This document shows, piece after piece, positions 13,029 to 24,219 of a stretch of DNA of 64,000 nt. The notes below the pieces were generated by a model. It saw nothing but the letters and a program-made list of their open reading frames with translations. It was not told where the DNA came from and ran no database searches. The position numbers and the translations under genes were made by a program. The DNA is from Megalobrama amblycephala (taxonomy: Eukaryota; Chordata; Actinopteri; Cypriniformes; Xenocyprididae): assembly GCF_018812025.1 (NCBI RefSeq), contig NC_063049.1, forward strand, positions 7,770,102 to 7,834,101. Direction: 5' to 3'. Every line of letters begins with the position of its first letter. The stretch's first letter is position 1.

Positions 13029-15217
13029 GAGCAATGGACTAAAATGAATTAACATGCATCTTATGGCCCATATGCTCTTCTATTATAAGTGAAAGTTCAG
13101 AATGGAATACTATGTTTCAGACTTATTTGAATCACTCAAAATTTATTTTGGTTTGCAAACATAAGAATATTGTAAATTATATGAAATATGAAGAATGTAA
13201 GACAAAGCACACTTATGGAGTTCTGCATGCCAGACGCTCAGTTGCATAGAATATCATCATCAGTTTCACAGTAATTAAACTTGGGAAGGGTTGATGATGA
13301 TGATTATTATTAATCAATCTGATGTGCTACTGTAGATCTATGTTAGATGCAAAAGAAGCTGTTTAGATTCTGAATTAGGTTAAACATGACAGTTAAGTTA
13401 ACCTTCTGAACAACAACAAACTGCATGGCTGAATGATTCTTGCAAACAATAAATCATGTTTTTTTATGTATTGTTTGTGCATATATGCCAGAAACAGGAA
13501 AACGGTGGCTGTCCTGGGCAGTGTAGAGGTGTGTGGAGTTATGTAGGAGTATAATGTCTCGCATAAGAGAGAGCGAGTGGAATGGACGGGTTTTATTGAG
13601 CTCATCGGTTACGAGTGCAGGCATAGAGAGTCTCTCAGCTGTGATGTGGAGGCACTCGTAAGCTTCATTAGTTTTTACCTCATTAATCTGTTCTCTCATA
13701 ACCTGTAACACACAATTCACCTCTGTTCATTACACTACACAGTCCGCGTGAGAGGGCTTCATTCATATAAAAATATATTGTTTGAGAAGGATTGTTGGAA
13801 AACAAACAAGTAAACGTTTAATTCATTTTATTTTAATTCATTTACTCAATTGTTACAAGTGTGTAATGAGATATTGTAAACATGAATAATTTCAAATAAT
13901 TAAAATCAGTTTATTAATGATATGAAGTTGTAGGCAGCATTCTTTCTTGCTCTCAATTATCTCAACTAAAACACACAAGAACCGAGTGTATTTTTATAAA
14001 ATAAAATTACATTCATATACTTGCTTGCAGTTAGTTATTCTTGCAATGGGATAAGCCTCTTACAAAACAACGTGTGTTCATTTATTTGATTAATTAATTG
14101 CATTTATTAGATTAATTCATTTATCCAAGCTAGTCACTTAAGGTTGATGGCTTTTTTAATAATCTTTGTTGTATCAGTCATACCCATACAGAATAATGAA
14201 CAAATAAATATTTTTTCTCCCAAATTTCACCATTTCACAAACTTTAATTTTCTTTAAAAATATAGTTTTTTTTTCTTTCTCTCTCATTTATAGCGATTTT
14301 ACCAGTCCATTAAGATGATCTCATCGTACACTTAATGATTTTATTTCCAACGACTCTCCATTTTTGGTAATTTTAATAAAAATAATGGTTCTTTTTCTTC
14401 TTTTTTCTTGTCTGGTTATACAGTAACAGAACTCATACATTAGAATTAGCATAGAGATTCTTAGTACGAAAGGCTTTCATTGAAAAACATTTTTGGCTTT
14501 TGTTCTTAAGGTTTCCTTGACTTGTTGTTTCAGACAGAGCTCAGTTGCAGTGGGCTCTTGACACAGACGTCAGCTTCTCGAGTGTCTTCTTCTGTTTCAT
14601 GGATCATTCGTTTAATACCAAACTAACTCCACAATATCAATGTGCCATTAAAAGTGTGTGTGTGTCCTCATGTGTGCCGTGCTGTGACACTCAGAACAAT
14701 GTCCTGCTGTATATCAACACTCAGCTTTAGATGGAGCGCAGGCAGTTTCCCACAGCTCTCCTGCATCACATGTCTTTCGAATGATTCTGTATAATATATA
14801 AAAGGGGGTTGATGTTCTGTTTAGCATGAATCACAATATTAATTTGTGAATATATTGTAAGTTGTCTTTTAAAGGTGTAAAGCATAACTTAAGATGTATT
14901 TCCCCCCCGTTCTTATCCTCCAAATGTAGCCTGATGAGTCCAGACCATTAAATTTGACCTGACACTGATGCAGAGACAGTAACACAATTCATATTAAATC
15001 AAATGAAGGAATGAATGTTCTGCAATTAATCTAATGATTTCATTGCCCTTCAATATTCCCTGTTTGATTGAGCCTGAACTATTGAAGTGAAGCGTATGTG
15101 CTCATTATATCAGCTCAGAGTATGAACACAAGCATAAGCTTTCTTCAATCCACAGACATTTGAATGAACTGAATAGAAACTACATGATTTGAGATTTACA
15201 TCATCAGAAAATAAATA
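13029..15217. other. Intergenic, no gene; one higher-complexity patch
   Basis: Mostly AT-rich. The patch 13,490-13,740 is less repetitive with TAAT-type cores and may be conserved, but this is a guess. Minus-strand frames at 13,393-13,720 show no protein features. Confidence 0.45.
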
Positions 15218-15425
15218 GCTCGATTCATATGGATTAGTTTTACAATCCCTTTATGAACTTTTTGAAGTGTCAAAGTGGTAGTTGCATAAACTGTCAATAG
15301 AGCAAAATCTCTTAAAAAGATCTTCATTTGTGTTTCGAAGATGAACAAAAGTCTTATGGGTTTGGAACGACATGAGGGTGAGTAAATGATGACTGAATTA
15401 TCATTTTTGGGTAAACTGACCCCTC
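15218..15425. mobile_element. Solo arm of the long-TIR element seen at 10,778-12,784
   Basis: Shares ATTCATATGGATTAGTTTTA with the right arm of the larger copy, followed by the same order of motifs ending GACATGAGGGTGAGTAA and TTTTTGGGTAAACTGACCC. Only one arm is present, so this is a truncated or single-arm remnant. Confidence 0.75.
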
Positions 15426-16118
15426 AAACTATTATCTACGTTTGATGAAATAAGTATGATTAATATAAAACACATATTCAACATAACCAATGCTTCTGCT
15501 TTCTGAAAACAGAAAAGTTAATTTCTACAAAACAGGATCGCATGCAGCGTGAATGTCTGCATTCTCCCGAAATCCCAGAAGTAATGTATTGTTTAAAAAC
15601 CCCTAATATATCCCAGAGCTAAAATAATTTAAATAATACATTAAAAATTGTCACAGGAAAAAAAATGTAATTGCAAAATATCAAATTACACCCTGGAGCT
15701 TGATTCTTTAACCAAACATGCTCTGGCTGGTTAGGTTCTGTCACAGAGGACCAGACTGCCACGCACACATTAATTTCTCCTCTCTCAGAGGCAAGAAAAC
15801 AATTAGGTGTCTGGAAACACATTTCACCATCAGCCACTTGACACAGTTTTGGACTTATCACAGGGGCAACTGTCTGCGGAAGGGCGAAAGACAAAGTCAT
15901 TACAGTCAGACTTCCAGGAAAAGCTCACAATTTAAAAACATTTCAATTAGGAGTGATATGAGGATAGCCTAATGCGGCGATTTTTAACCATCGGATCATG
16001 ACCCGGGTCTGTTCTGACAGCAGGGGAAAACAATGGAAATTACAATGCAATAAATCACAGTTAGGATGGCAAAATAATTTAACTTAATTTTCGAAGGGAG
16101 GAGAAAATGCTTCCCATA
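15426..16118. other. Intergenic, no gene
   Basis: The part at 15,700-15,960 is non-repetitive and moderately GC-rich, possibly conserved. Overlapping frames on both strands (15,619-15,900 and 15,718-15,972) are shadows of each other without domains. Confidence 0.4.
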
Positions 16119-17395
16119 TACAACCCGAATTCCGGAAATGTTGGGACGTTTTTTAAATTTGAATAAAATGAAAACTAAAAGACTTTCAAATCACATGAGC
16201 CAATATTTTATTCACAATAGAACATAGATAACATAACAAATGTTTAAACTGAGAAATTTTACAATTGTATGCACAAAATAAGGGTCATTTCAAATTTGAT
16301 GCCTGCTACAGGTCTCAAAATAGTTGGGACGGGGGCATGTTTACCATGGTGTAGCATCTCCTCTTCTTTTCAAAACAGTTTGAAGACGTCTGGGCATCGA
16401 GGTTATGAGTTTCTGGAGTTTTGGTGTTGGTATTTGCTCCCATTCTTGCCTGATATAGGTTTCCAGCTGCTGAAGAGTTCGTGGACATCTTTCGTTTAAT
16501 GATGCACCAAATGTTCTCTATAGGTGAAAGATCTTGACTGCAGGCAGGCAAATTCAGCACCTGGACTCTTCTACGACGAAGCCATGCTGTTGTAATAGCT
16601 GCAGTATGTGGTTTTGCATTGTCCTGCTGAAATACACAAGGCCTTCCCTGAAATAGACGTCATCTGGAGGGGAGCATATGTTGCTCTAAAACCATTATAT
16701 ACCTTTCAGCATTCATGGTGCCTTCCAAAACATGCAAGCTGCTCATACCGTATGCATTTATGCACCCCCATACCATCAGAGATGCTGGCTTTTGAACTGA
16801 ACGCTGATAACACACTGGAAGGACTCCCTCCTCTTTAGCCAGGAGGACACGGCGTCCATGATTTCCAAAAAGAATGTCAAATTTGGACTCTTCTGACCAT
16901 AGAACACTTTTCCACTTTGAAACAGTCCATTTTAAATGAGCCTTGGCCCACAGGACACGACGCTGCTTCTGGACCATGTTCACATATGACTTCCTTTTTG
17001 CATGATAGAGCTTTAGTTGGCATCTGCAGATGGCACGGCGGATTGTGTTTACCGACAGTGGTTTCTGGAAGTATTCCTGGGCCCATTTAGTAATGTCATT
17101 GACACAATCATGCCGATGAGTGATGCAGTGTCGTCTGAGGGCCCGAAGACCACAGGCATCCAATTAAGGTCTTCGGCGTTGTTCCGGCATTGTCCAATCT
17201 TTTGATGATGTTATGCACTGTAGATGATGGGATTTGCAAAGCCTTTGCAATTTGACTTTGAGGAACATTGTTTTTAAAGTATTCCACAATCTTTTTACAC
17301 ACTCTTTCACAGCCATCTTTACTTCTGAGAGACTCTGCCTCTCTAAATCATTGCATGATTTAAAGTCAAACTGTGAGATATAAAGTTGCAATTAC
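16119..17395 (-). mobile_element. Truncated Tc1/mariner-like transposon, minus strand
   Basis: The 3' terminus is visible as TACAACCCGAATTCCGGAAA from 16119, preceded by the TA used by this superfamily. Minus-strand coding remnants of a Tc1-type transposase follow to ~17,391. The opposite terminal repeat is absent: sequence changes at ~17,360 to a different repeat, so the 5' end is lost. Confidence 0.88.
16315..17391 (-). pseudogene. Broken Tc1-like transposase
   Basis: Minus-strand remnants, in order: an N-terminal helix-turn-helix piece (PQSQIAKALQIPSSTVHN, about 17,270-17,200), a central block in another frame (17,163-16,660) with the family blocks WSEESKFDI and [15 protein letters not shown], then after another frameshift near 16,655 the blocks QQDNAKPHT (about 16,620) and LSPIENIW (about 16,520). 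The last two carry the second Asp and final Glu of the DDE triad. The first catalytic Asp, normally in WSDES, is Glu here. Frameshifts and this substitution mean the protein cannot be active. Function of the family: cut-and-paste transposition at TA sites. Confidence 0.88.
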
Positions 17396-18330
17396 AAGAA
17401 GGAAAAAAAAAAAAACGCAATTGCTTGATATGAAATATACGGAAGAGGATTAGGGCCAAGCAATAATAAAAAAAAATAAAACCATCTCGAGATTAAAGTT
17501 GTTAAATTTCGAGAAAAAAAGTTGAGATAAAATGTTGAGAATAAACTCATTAAATTATGAGAATAAAGTCATTAAATTACGAGAAAAAAGTCGTTAAATT
17601 ATGAGAACAAATTCGTAATTTAACGAATTTGTTCTCGTAATTTAACGACTTTTTTCTCATAATTTAATGACTTTATTCTCAACATTTTATCTCAACTTTT
17701 TTCTCGAAATTTAACAACATTTTTCTCATAATTTAACAAATTTGTTCTTGTAATTTAACGACTTTTTTCTCGTAATTTAATGACTTTATTCTCAACATTT
17801 TATCTCGACTTTTTTCTCGAAATTTAACGAGTTTTTTCTCATAATATAACAATTTTATTCTCAACATTTTATCTAGTTTTTTTCTCGAAATTTAACAACT
17901 TTAATCTCGAGATGGTTTTATTTTTTTATTATTGCTTGGCCCTAATCCTCTTCCGCAGAAATCACATTACATGATCAATATTTATCATTGCAATTACGAT
18001 AAAATTGAGAGGCTACTCACTACAGAGCCAATGGGTGGAGCTTAACCTCCAGCTCCTCCACTCTGAAAAGTTACAAATCCTTTTTCATTCTTTTTATATA
18101 TGTATTTTTTTACTGTGGTGGAAATGGGCTTCCATCCACAGTTTGCAAATTGCGTAAAGAAAAAAAAAAGTTAAAATGAAGAAAATAAATTCACATAGTG
18201 AGATATAAAGTTGCAATTACAAGAAACTATTGGGGGATATGAAACATTAAAAGACTGATATGTATTGTTGGAATTATGATAAAATGTAAAATTGTGAGAT
18301 GTAAATTTACAAATCCTTTTCATTTATTTA
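17365..18330. repeat. Older interspersed repeat interrupted by a foldback element
   Basis: TGAGATATAAAGTTGCAATT followed by ACAAGAA occurs at ~17,371 and again at ~18,199, each followed within about 35 bases by GATATGAAA. This suggests one tandemly built repeat into which the 17,440-17,955 element inserted. Class unknown. Confidence 0.6.
17440..17955. mobile_element. Foldback element with unequal, internally repeated arms
   Basis: Termini CGGAAGAGGATTAGGGCC and its complement GGCCCTAATCCTCTTCCG lie at the two ends, extended inward by CATCTCGAGATTAAAG and its complement. The body is a degenerate array of ~20-35-bp units built on TTAAATTACGAGAAAAAAGT, in one orientation to ~17,618 and reversed afterwards. 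The left arm is ~180 bp and the right ~335 bp. GAAAT lies a few bases outside each end and may be a target duplication, but this is uncertain. No coding capacity. Confidence 0.85.
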
Positions 18331-18466
18331 TTTTTTTAAATCGAGGTGGGCATCTATACTTATGCACTTCGCCAAATGCGAAAAGTCGTCACATGATGTC
18401 TGTGTAAAGTCTTGGTACTGAAACAAAACCAGTGAAGAACCACAGGTCGAAGACTTTTAGATGTCA

Positions 18467-18468
<2 letters not shown>

Positions 18469-18508
<40 letters not shown>
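18469..18508. repeat. (TG)n microsatellite
   Basis: About 20 uninterrupted TG units. Confidence 0.98.
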
Positions 18509-18510
<2 letters not shown>

Positions 18511-18659
18511 AAGGTCTGGAGTTCCCTCCTCCACCTGTGTTCTCATTCAACTCTCGGCTCCTTTCAAAACAAGGTAAGGTTAGTAATGTTGCTGCGTTTC
18601 GATGATCAAACAGAGCGCTATCACGTGTGTGTGGTGACAAGGGCAGTGCGTACAGATAT

Positions 18660-18960
18660 TCTCTAATTGTGGCAGGCCTTACTGCCCCTGCCTGTCAATC
18701 ACAGTGCTTTGAATTGCACAAAATTTGCTCCATTCCTTCAGTTAAATGATGTATCCAATTAAAAGCGTTAGAATTCATGATCTTCACTCAAGGTTAAATG
18801 AAGGCACTCGCTGCTGTCACTGAGGGTGATTAAACGCTGCCTACATTAGCCACAGTCGGCACAAAAAATTCAAATTTGGCTCTAAAGCTTGAATCTTTAT
18901 TCATTATCAAACACACTTGCAGTATAAATGCGTCATACTTTTCCTGCTAATCACCAAGTT
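18660..18960. promoter_or_regulatory. Candidate conserved non-coding element
   Basis: High-complexity sequence with homeodomain-like cores (CCAATTAAAAG, GATTAAACG) and a CCTGTCAATCA stretch. Texture only; conservation not testable here. Confidence 0.3.
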
Positions 18961-19025
18961 CATTCTGAAACTGCCCACTGCTTCCACACTGAAAAGGATG
19001 TGATCTTTAAATTGCGCTACTTTAG

Positions 19026-19047
19026 ACACACACACACACACACACAC
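19026..19047. repeat. (AC)n microsatellite
   Basis: Eleven AC units. Confidence 0.95.
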
Positions 19048-19261
19048 GAGCAGGTGCAGACATTAGCGACAATGTTCAAAGGCCTCTCATGGTTTTGTCA
19101 CACTTTTAGTGTCTCAGATCAAACTCGGGCACATTTGAAAGAAAACTTTGAATTAGTCTAACAGGAAAAATGTGAAATTATCACAAAGTGTTGTGGTAAA
19201 CATGACTGTTCTTTTTGGTAATTAAAATAAAACAATGAATAACTTATTGTGATTGTTGAGA

Positions 19262-19380
19262 AAATTAAACTCAGTAGCTCAAATAGTAAATCATGGTGCT
19301 ATCAACGCCAAGGTCATGGGTTCAATTCCCAGGGAATTTATGAATGTTGCTTTGAATAAAAACATCAAATGTCTAAAGGT
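19262..19380 (+). mobile_element. tRNA-derived SINE-like sequence
   Basis: An A-box-like segment (AGTAGCTCAAATAGT, ~19,273) and a clear B-box (GGTTCAATTCC, ~19,319-19,329) lie about 35 bases apart, as in a tRNA. A tail resembling CGCTTTGGATAAAAGCGTCT follows in mutated form (GCTTTGAATAAAAACATC). No intact cloverleaf is seen, so it is a SINE or tRNA-derived relic rather than a functional tRNA gene. Confidence 0.7.
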
Positions 19381-19429
19381 AAAAGACTTTGTTTTCACAA
19401 AGAAAAGATCTAAAGTAGTTTTAGACTAA

Positions 19430-19985
19430 AAGCCTGTTCACACCAAGAACGATAACTATAAAGATAACTATAATGATAACTATATTAGCATCCACACCAA
19501 CAAACAATAACCGTCTGTTTATTATAAGCTCACGCGCTGTGGTTTCAAAGTGTGTACAACATATTTTTGCTGTTCTTGTTGCACTTACATGGCTTTAACC
19601 GGCAGATGCCCTCAGCATGCTATGTTTTGAGTGAATAGCTAGTGTAATCGATCTAATCTAAGAGTGAATTTAGCTGATTTAGTCTTTTTCACTGCAACCT
19701 CAAAGGAAGCTAGACAATGATGTCGAAGCTAGCGCTGGATACCTGAGGTAATTTTATGTTACACTGTTTGCTAGCCTGACATACCAACCCTTAAATTAGA
19801 ATGGATTCTGATTGGCTGTCAGTGTTTCATCGTTCAACAGCTCGAAAAAAATCGCTCTGAAAGTGATCCCAACAATATTGTTTCTCTATTTCAGTATCAT
19901 TATCGCTGTGGTGTGGACAGAGCTTTTTTTTATTATTTATCTTTATAATTATCTTTATAATTATCATTCTTGGTGTGAATGGGCC
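19430..19985. mobile_element. 556-bp TIR element, TTAA-like target
   Basis: The left GCCTGTTCACACCAAGAACG and right CATTCTTGGTGTGAATGGGC are inverted repeats, extended inward by GATAACTATAA-type tandem motifs on both sides. The right end is followed by TTAA (19,986-19,989); the left has CTAA. No ORF. Confidence 0.8.
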
Positions 19986-20218
19986 TTAACTGTTGTATAT
20001 GAAAATGGACCCTATTTAATTACTTAATTCATGCTCTAGGTTTTCAAGCGCACGATTCATTGGTGCAATTTATTCGAAATTGTTTACTTTCCTCAGCACT
20101 GAAAAGACATTCCTTGTTGTCTGACTTAGTTAATATTAACCAATTAGCTATTTAGCATTGTTTTAGCCTTCTGTTGTAAGAAATGAAGCCTTGCTGATAT
20201 AATGACAGTGGGCGTTAA

Positions 20219-20522
20219 AGGGATAGTTCACCCAAAAATGAAAAATCTGTCATCATTTACTTACCCTCAAGTTGTTTCAAACCTGTATGAATTTCTTCTG
20301 CTGAACACAGAAGAAGATATTTTGAAGAATGTTGGTAACCAAACTGACTGACCTCACTGACTTCCATACATACTATGAAACTCAATGGGGTCCATCAACT
20401 GTTTGGTTACCCATATTCTTCAAAATATCTTCTTTTATGTTCAGCAGAAGAAAGAAACTCATACAGGTTTGGAAAAATAAATGATGACAGAATCTTCATT
20501 CAATTTTGGGTGAACTATCCCT
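20219..20522. mobile_element. 304-bp TTAA-flanked palindromic MITE
   Basis: TTAA lies at 20,215-20,218 and 20,523-20,526. The ends AGGGATAGTTCACCCAAAA and TTTTGGGTGAACTATCCCT are inverted, and pairing continues through most of the element (GTTGGTAACCAAAC against GTTTGGTTACCCAT). This resembles the Angel-type teleost MITE, recalled from knowledge. A 136-codon frame starting at 20,375 runs across its right half and is not a gene. Confidence 0.88.
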
Positions 20523-20550
20523 TTAATATAATAAAGGTATTACGGCAATA

Positions 20551-20938
20551 TGTTATGGATTGCTTCGAGACTTTGGTTGAAGATCCAAATGCAGCTTTAT
20601 TGGGACAATCCAGAATCGTAATCCATATAACGAGCAAAGGATCAAACACACGGGCAAACAATCCAAATAAGCAACAGGGCAGAAAAACAGGCAAAGAGGG
20701 TTATTCAGAAAAAGGGCATTGTAACAACATACAAGACTTCGCAAAGAGTGAGAGAAAACACAGGCCTTATATACGCGGACATTAACAAGCTAATGACACA
20801 CAGGTGGATGTAATCATATGATAATGAGTCTAGACAGAGGTTTATGGTAAATGTAGTTCATAATGGAATGGCAAAAGACTAGGGAGGAGGAGTGCCCTCT
20901 GGTGGCTATCATAGGCACTTCGGCTGGCAGGCACAACA
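20551..20938 (-). mobile_element. Solo LTR of a retroelement, minus strand
   Basis: The segment starts TGTTATGG and ends CAACA (TGTT...AACA). CAATA occurs directly outside both ends (20,546-20,550 and 20,939-20,943), a 5-bp target duplication. Read on the minus strand it has a TATATAAG box near 20,765-20,773 and AATAAAGC near 20,593-20,602, in the order expected for U3-R-U5. No internal coding region remains, so this is a solo LTR from recombination. Confidence 0.82.
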
Positions 20939-20943
20939 CAATA

Positions 20944-21690
20944 AAAATACCATTAGGTTACGATAAGATGCCTTGGACACAATCAACAGCAAACGCAGAG
21001 ACCCACAGTTCTTATGGTATAGAATGCCCACTTTTCACTAGCACACTTTTCAAAGTCCTGCTTTACATTTAAATTATTCACTCATAAATGAAAAAAGGTC
21101 AATGCAGTGTTATGCCTGTGATTAGAGATCTTTGTTGATGTTTGGTATGCACTGAAAGCCATGAAGAACAGACGTCCTCACTCACCTTCTCCAGAAATAA
21201 AGGCATGATTAGCTTCATTTCAACAACCCACACAAACCCTTAGAATCTGGCCCTCTAATGTGTGAATTACCTGTCAAAGAGTCTGGGAGTTTCACAAAAG
21301 TACAAAACATTCAGTGGACTAGAAAATGACAAAAAATGAGGCATAACGTGCTGCAATGTGCATTAATTTGCTCTGGTAAGATAGATTGTTGCGGGGGTGT
21401 TTATATGCGTGCGTATGCTGGGTATGTTTTGTGTTGAGGGGTGATAAATGTGGCCGACTCCAGGAGGACAGCAGTGAATTATGACCTCATGATAAAAAAC
21501 AAATCAGCCATTCCACACCACACCACTTTCCTGCAAACTTTCCATTTTAGTACTTTTAATTAGCCCTTGAGGACTATATTTTTCTCATCTACAATAACTG
21601 AATAAACAGATAAATCAGTAATCACTGACGCTTTTCTGGCTAGCAAAAGAGGGAGAAAACAAGACAGCAGTTTAGTTAAAGGAATAATTC
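20944..21690. other. Intergenic, no gene
   Basis: Non-repetitive; 21,170-21,300 and 21,440-21,560 have enhancer-like texture (ATGATTAGCTTCATT, TAATGTGTGAATTACC). No coding feature supported. Confidence 0.4.
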
Positions 21691-22740
21691 ACATTCCCTT
21701 GTGAAAGGAAGTGTGGTTAATTGTATTAAAAGTGAGCGTGAATATTTAAAATATATATTTAAGCGTAGACAAAACTGTAGTGCACTTTGTAATTATGTCA
21801 AATTAAAAGTTTTACTTTGTTTTAGTAATCTTTTGTCATGCTTTAAATTTTTGATGCTGACTATAAACTTAAAGGACATCTAAAGAACTTCATTATAATT
21901 TTAAAAGTTATTTGAAATTACATTTTAAGTTAATATATTTTAAATGCACTAAATTGCAACTTCATTACGAATGTGGAATTACAAATATATTTAAATACAC
22001 AACATACAAGTTCACTGTAAAAAAATATGATCAGTAAGTCATGGTGACTTATGTTTACATTAACTCTTCAAAATAATTGTCAACTTTTTTTAATGTTATA
22101 TGAGATTCAACTCAATTTTTAAGTCATTTTAATATAATTTAAGTTGACATGACTTATACAACCAAGTTGATTCTACTTAAAACACTGTTTTAAGGTGACA
22201 TAGTTACATGTTACTACATGTATTTACTACAGTAATAACAGAAATCATGCAGAATTACAAGTAACTAACCCTAAACCAAACCCTAACCCTAACTGTAACT
22301 CTATATTAAGTATATGTAATTACTATTACTCAGTATTTGTTTGAGTACAATGTAACCAAAATTCTACTTTAAGGCAGCAACTGAACTTAAGTTTTTAAGT
22401 TGAAGTGTTTTTAGTTAAGTTAAGTGTTAAAGAAATGACATTAAACTATATTTTAGTTTACCATAAATGTCTCTATGAATGTAATTATGAAATTACATAC
22501 AGTATAAAGATGTACTCAAGTCCTACTTAAGCAGTTCAAAAAAGTTCTCTAAATTCCAGCAAATTTTTTTAATATAAATTTAAACTATACATTTTCAGTT
22601 AATTGCAATGAACATGCAGTTAATTGTCCTAAAGCAATACATTAACTTTGCATGCAAGTACATTCTTTTATATTTAGATTTTATATATTATTTGTATATG
22701 CGTATTTTATTTCTGCAATAAGTTAAAAGTATGCTAAATT
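21690..22740. repeat. AT-rich interspersed family member split by two shorter elements
   Basis: 21,690-22,010 and 22,380-22,740 carry motifs of the AT-rich family (AATCTTTTGTCAT, GTTAATTGCAATGAACATG). Between them lie a TTAAGTCA-type repeat (22,015-22,195) and a MITE-like segment (22,196-22,370) with CCCTAACCCTAAC runs. The order implies nested insertion. Confidence 0.6.
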
Positions 22741-23345
22741 CTTCAAATTGTCAAAACAATACCATGAAATGATCATAAAACCAGCTCATATGACTTCTGA
22801 AGTCATGTAATAACAGACCAACATTTAAGTCCTTATTTGCTGAAAATGTCCTTCTCTACTGTATCTTTTTAATATCGTTCGCACTCATGTATGTACATGT
22901 ATGACACCAAGATACATCATGTCAGGTTTGTAATAACATTAGAGTCAGGAAATGATTTTAATCTTAAAAAAAGTGAAAATATCCTTTCACTTATGGATAT
23001 CCTCACACTACTACAATCACTCATTCTTCCTCTCAGTACTACAAAACGACACACATCTCCAGTCGTTTAGGGCGGCTTTGATCATTTCACTGGCTGACAG
23101 AGTGCCGTTTCCCACTCAAGGGTGCAACATTTATAAATAACATTTTGGATAACAGGAACACGACACTGATGGCAGCAAAACAGCAAGTGTTTACCCAGAG
23201 AGCATCACCCAGAGGAGCAGAGCTCAGAGCGAAAGCAGCAGTGGGTCTCATTTAAACAAGTCTGAGACAGCAAGCAAATAAATAAGGCCTGCAGCTCTCT
23301 TGCCCTTTAATGTATTCAATTAAACCAGTCCCTCTGGAGACAAGG

Positions 23346-23346
<1 letters not shown>
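22741..23346. other. Intergenic, no gene
   Basis: No repeat or coding feature recognised; 23,200-23,340 becomes more GC-rich towards the candidate regulatory block. Confidence 0.4.

Positions 23347-23382
<36 letters not shown>
23347..23382. repeat. (CA)n microsatellite
   Basis: About 18 CA units; frames on both strands crossing it are artefacts. Confidence 0.98.
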
Positions 23383-23385
<3 letters not shown>

Positions 23386-23399
23386 TACACTGCCGTAGG

Positions 23400-24180
23400 C
23401 GATATGATGAGGATCTGAATGCTCTGAATACACTCCATCTTAAACCCTCATTGGAAATTTCTCTCAACAGGCTTCTCCTAATTAACCCTCCCAAAAGGTG
23501 ATGCACTCCTACGCAGACGGGGAAAAATCAAATTCAAACACATTCAATGAAACTTTTGGGAAATGGCAGGGAGCGAAATGAAAGAAAGTTGTTTACGAAG
23601 ACATTGTGGCGGTTTCATTCATCTGGTTGGAAGGCAAAAGAACAGGTATACAATAGTCCCTGTGCATGAGGGGAAAAAAACATAATTACACAGCTGGATG
23701 TGACATCGCTTCAAATGTCACGGCACTACAACTTCGCCGGAGGATGGCATAAAAGATAAACGACAAACGTATAAACTTCACGACTGTGTTTCTGGCCCCC
23801 CGATGTCACTCTCTCGAAAAAAGCGGATAAAATAATACGAATCTTACAGTCATAAGCGGCAGGTGAACTCAGACATGAGATGGCTGGTGCAATTATGAGA
23901 AATATGTCTGTGACAGAATTAATCTAGTGTCCCTTTGTACTTCCAGCTAATTTTCCATGCAGCCCCATTGTGTTTCAAAACCCCACTGAATTTGTATCTA
24001 TTAAAATGAATCTCTTATTACGGTGCCTACATGCCTCTCCTCTGCCCTCACATTTTTTTCCATAACAAATCAACTTAATCAAGCTCATTAACTGTCATTA
24101 TTAGACATTTATTGTTATCTTTCCATGAGCTCTCTTGACAGGCGGTCCCCTCCCACACATGTTCCCCGCAACACGGCGGG
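23400..24180. promoter_or_regulatory. Candidate cluster of conserved non-coding elements
   Basis: Nearly 800 bp without recognisable repeats. Homeodomain and other developmental-type words include CTCCTAATTAACCC, CCAGCTAATTTTCC, GCTCATTAACTG, TCATTATTAGAC, and AACAGGTAT/GCAGGTGAAC E-box-like sites. Function not demonstrated. Confidence 0.4.
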
Positions 24181-24195
24181 CACCACCGGGCCCTG

Positions 24196-24219
24196 ACACA
24201 CACACACACACACACACAC
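24196..24219. repeat. (CA)n microsatellite
   Basis: About 12 CA units, followed at 24,243 by a shorter CA run. Confidence 0.95.

Noticed and set aside
19262..19335. Functional tRNA gene
   Set aside because: A- and B-box-like motifs are present but no intact cloverleaf, and a SINE-type tail follows.
20375..20785. 136-codon ORF
   Set aside because: Starts inside a MITE and ends inside a solo LTR.
22262..22292. Interstitial telomere from a chromosome fusion
   Set aside because: Only a few CCCTAA units, located inside a MITE-like repeat.
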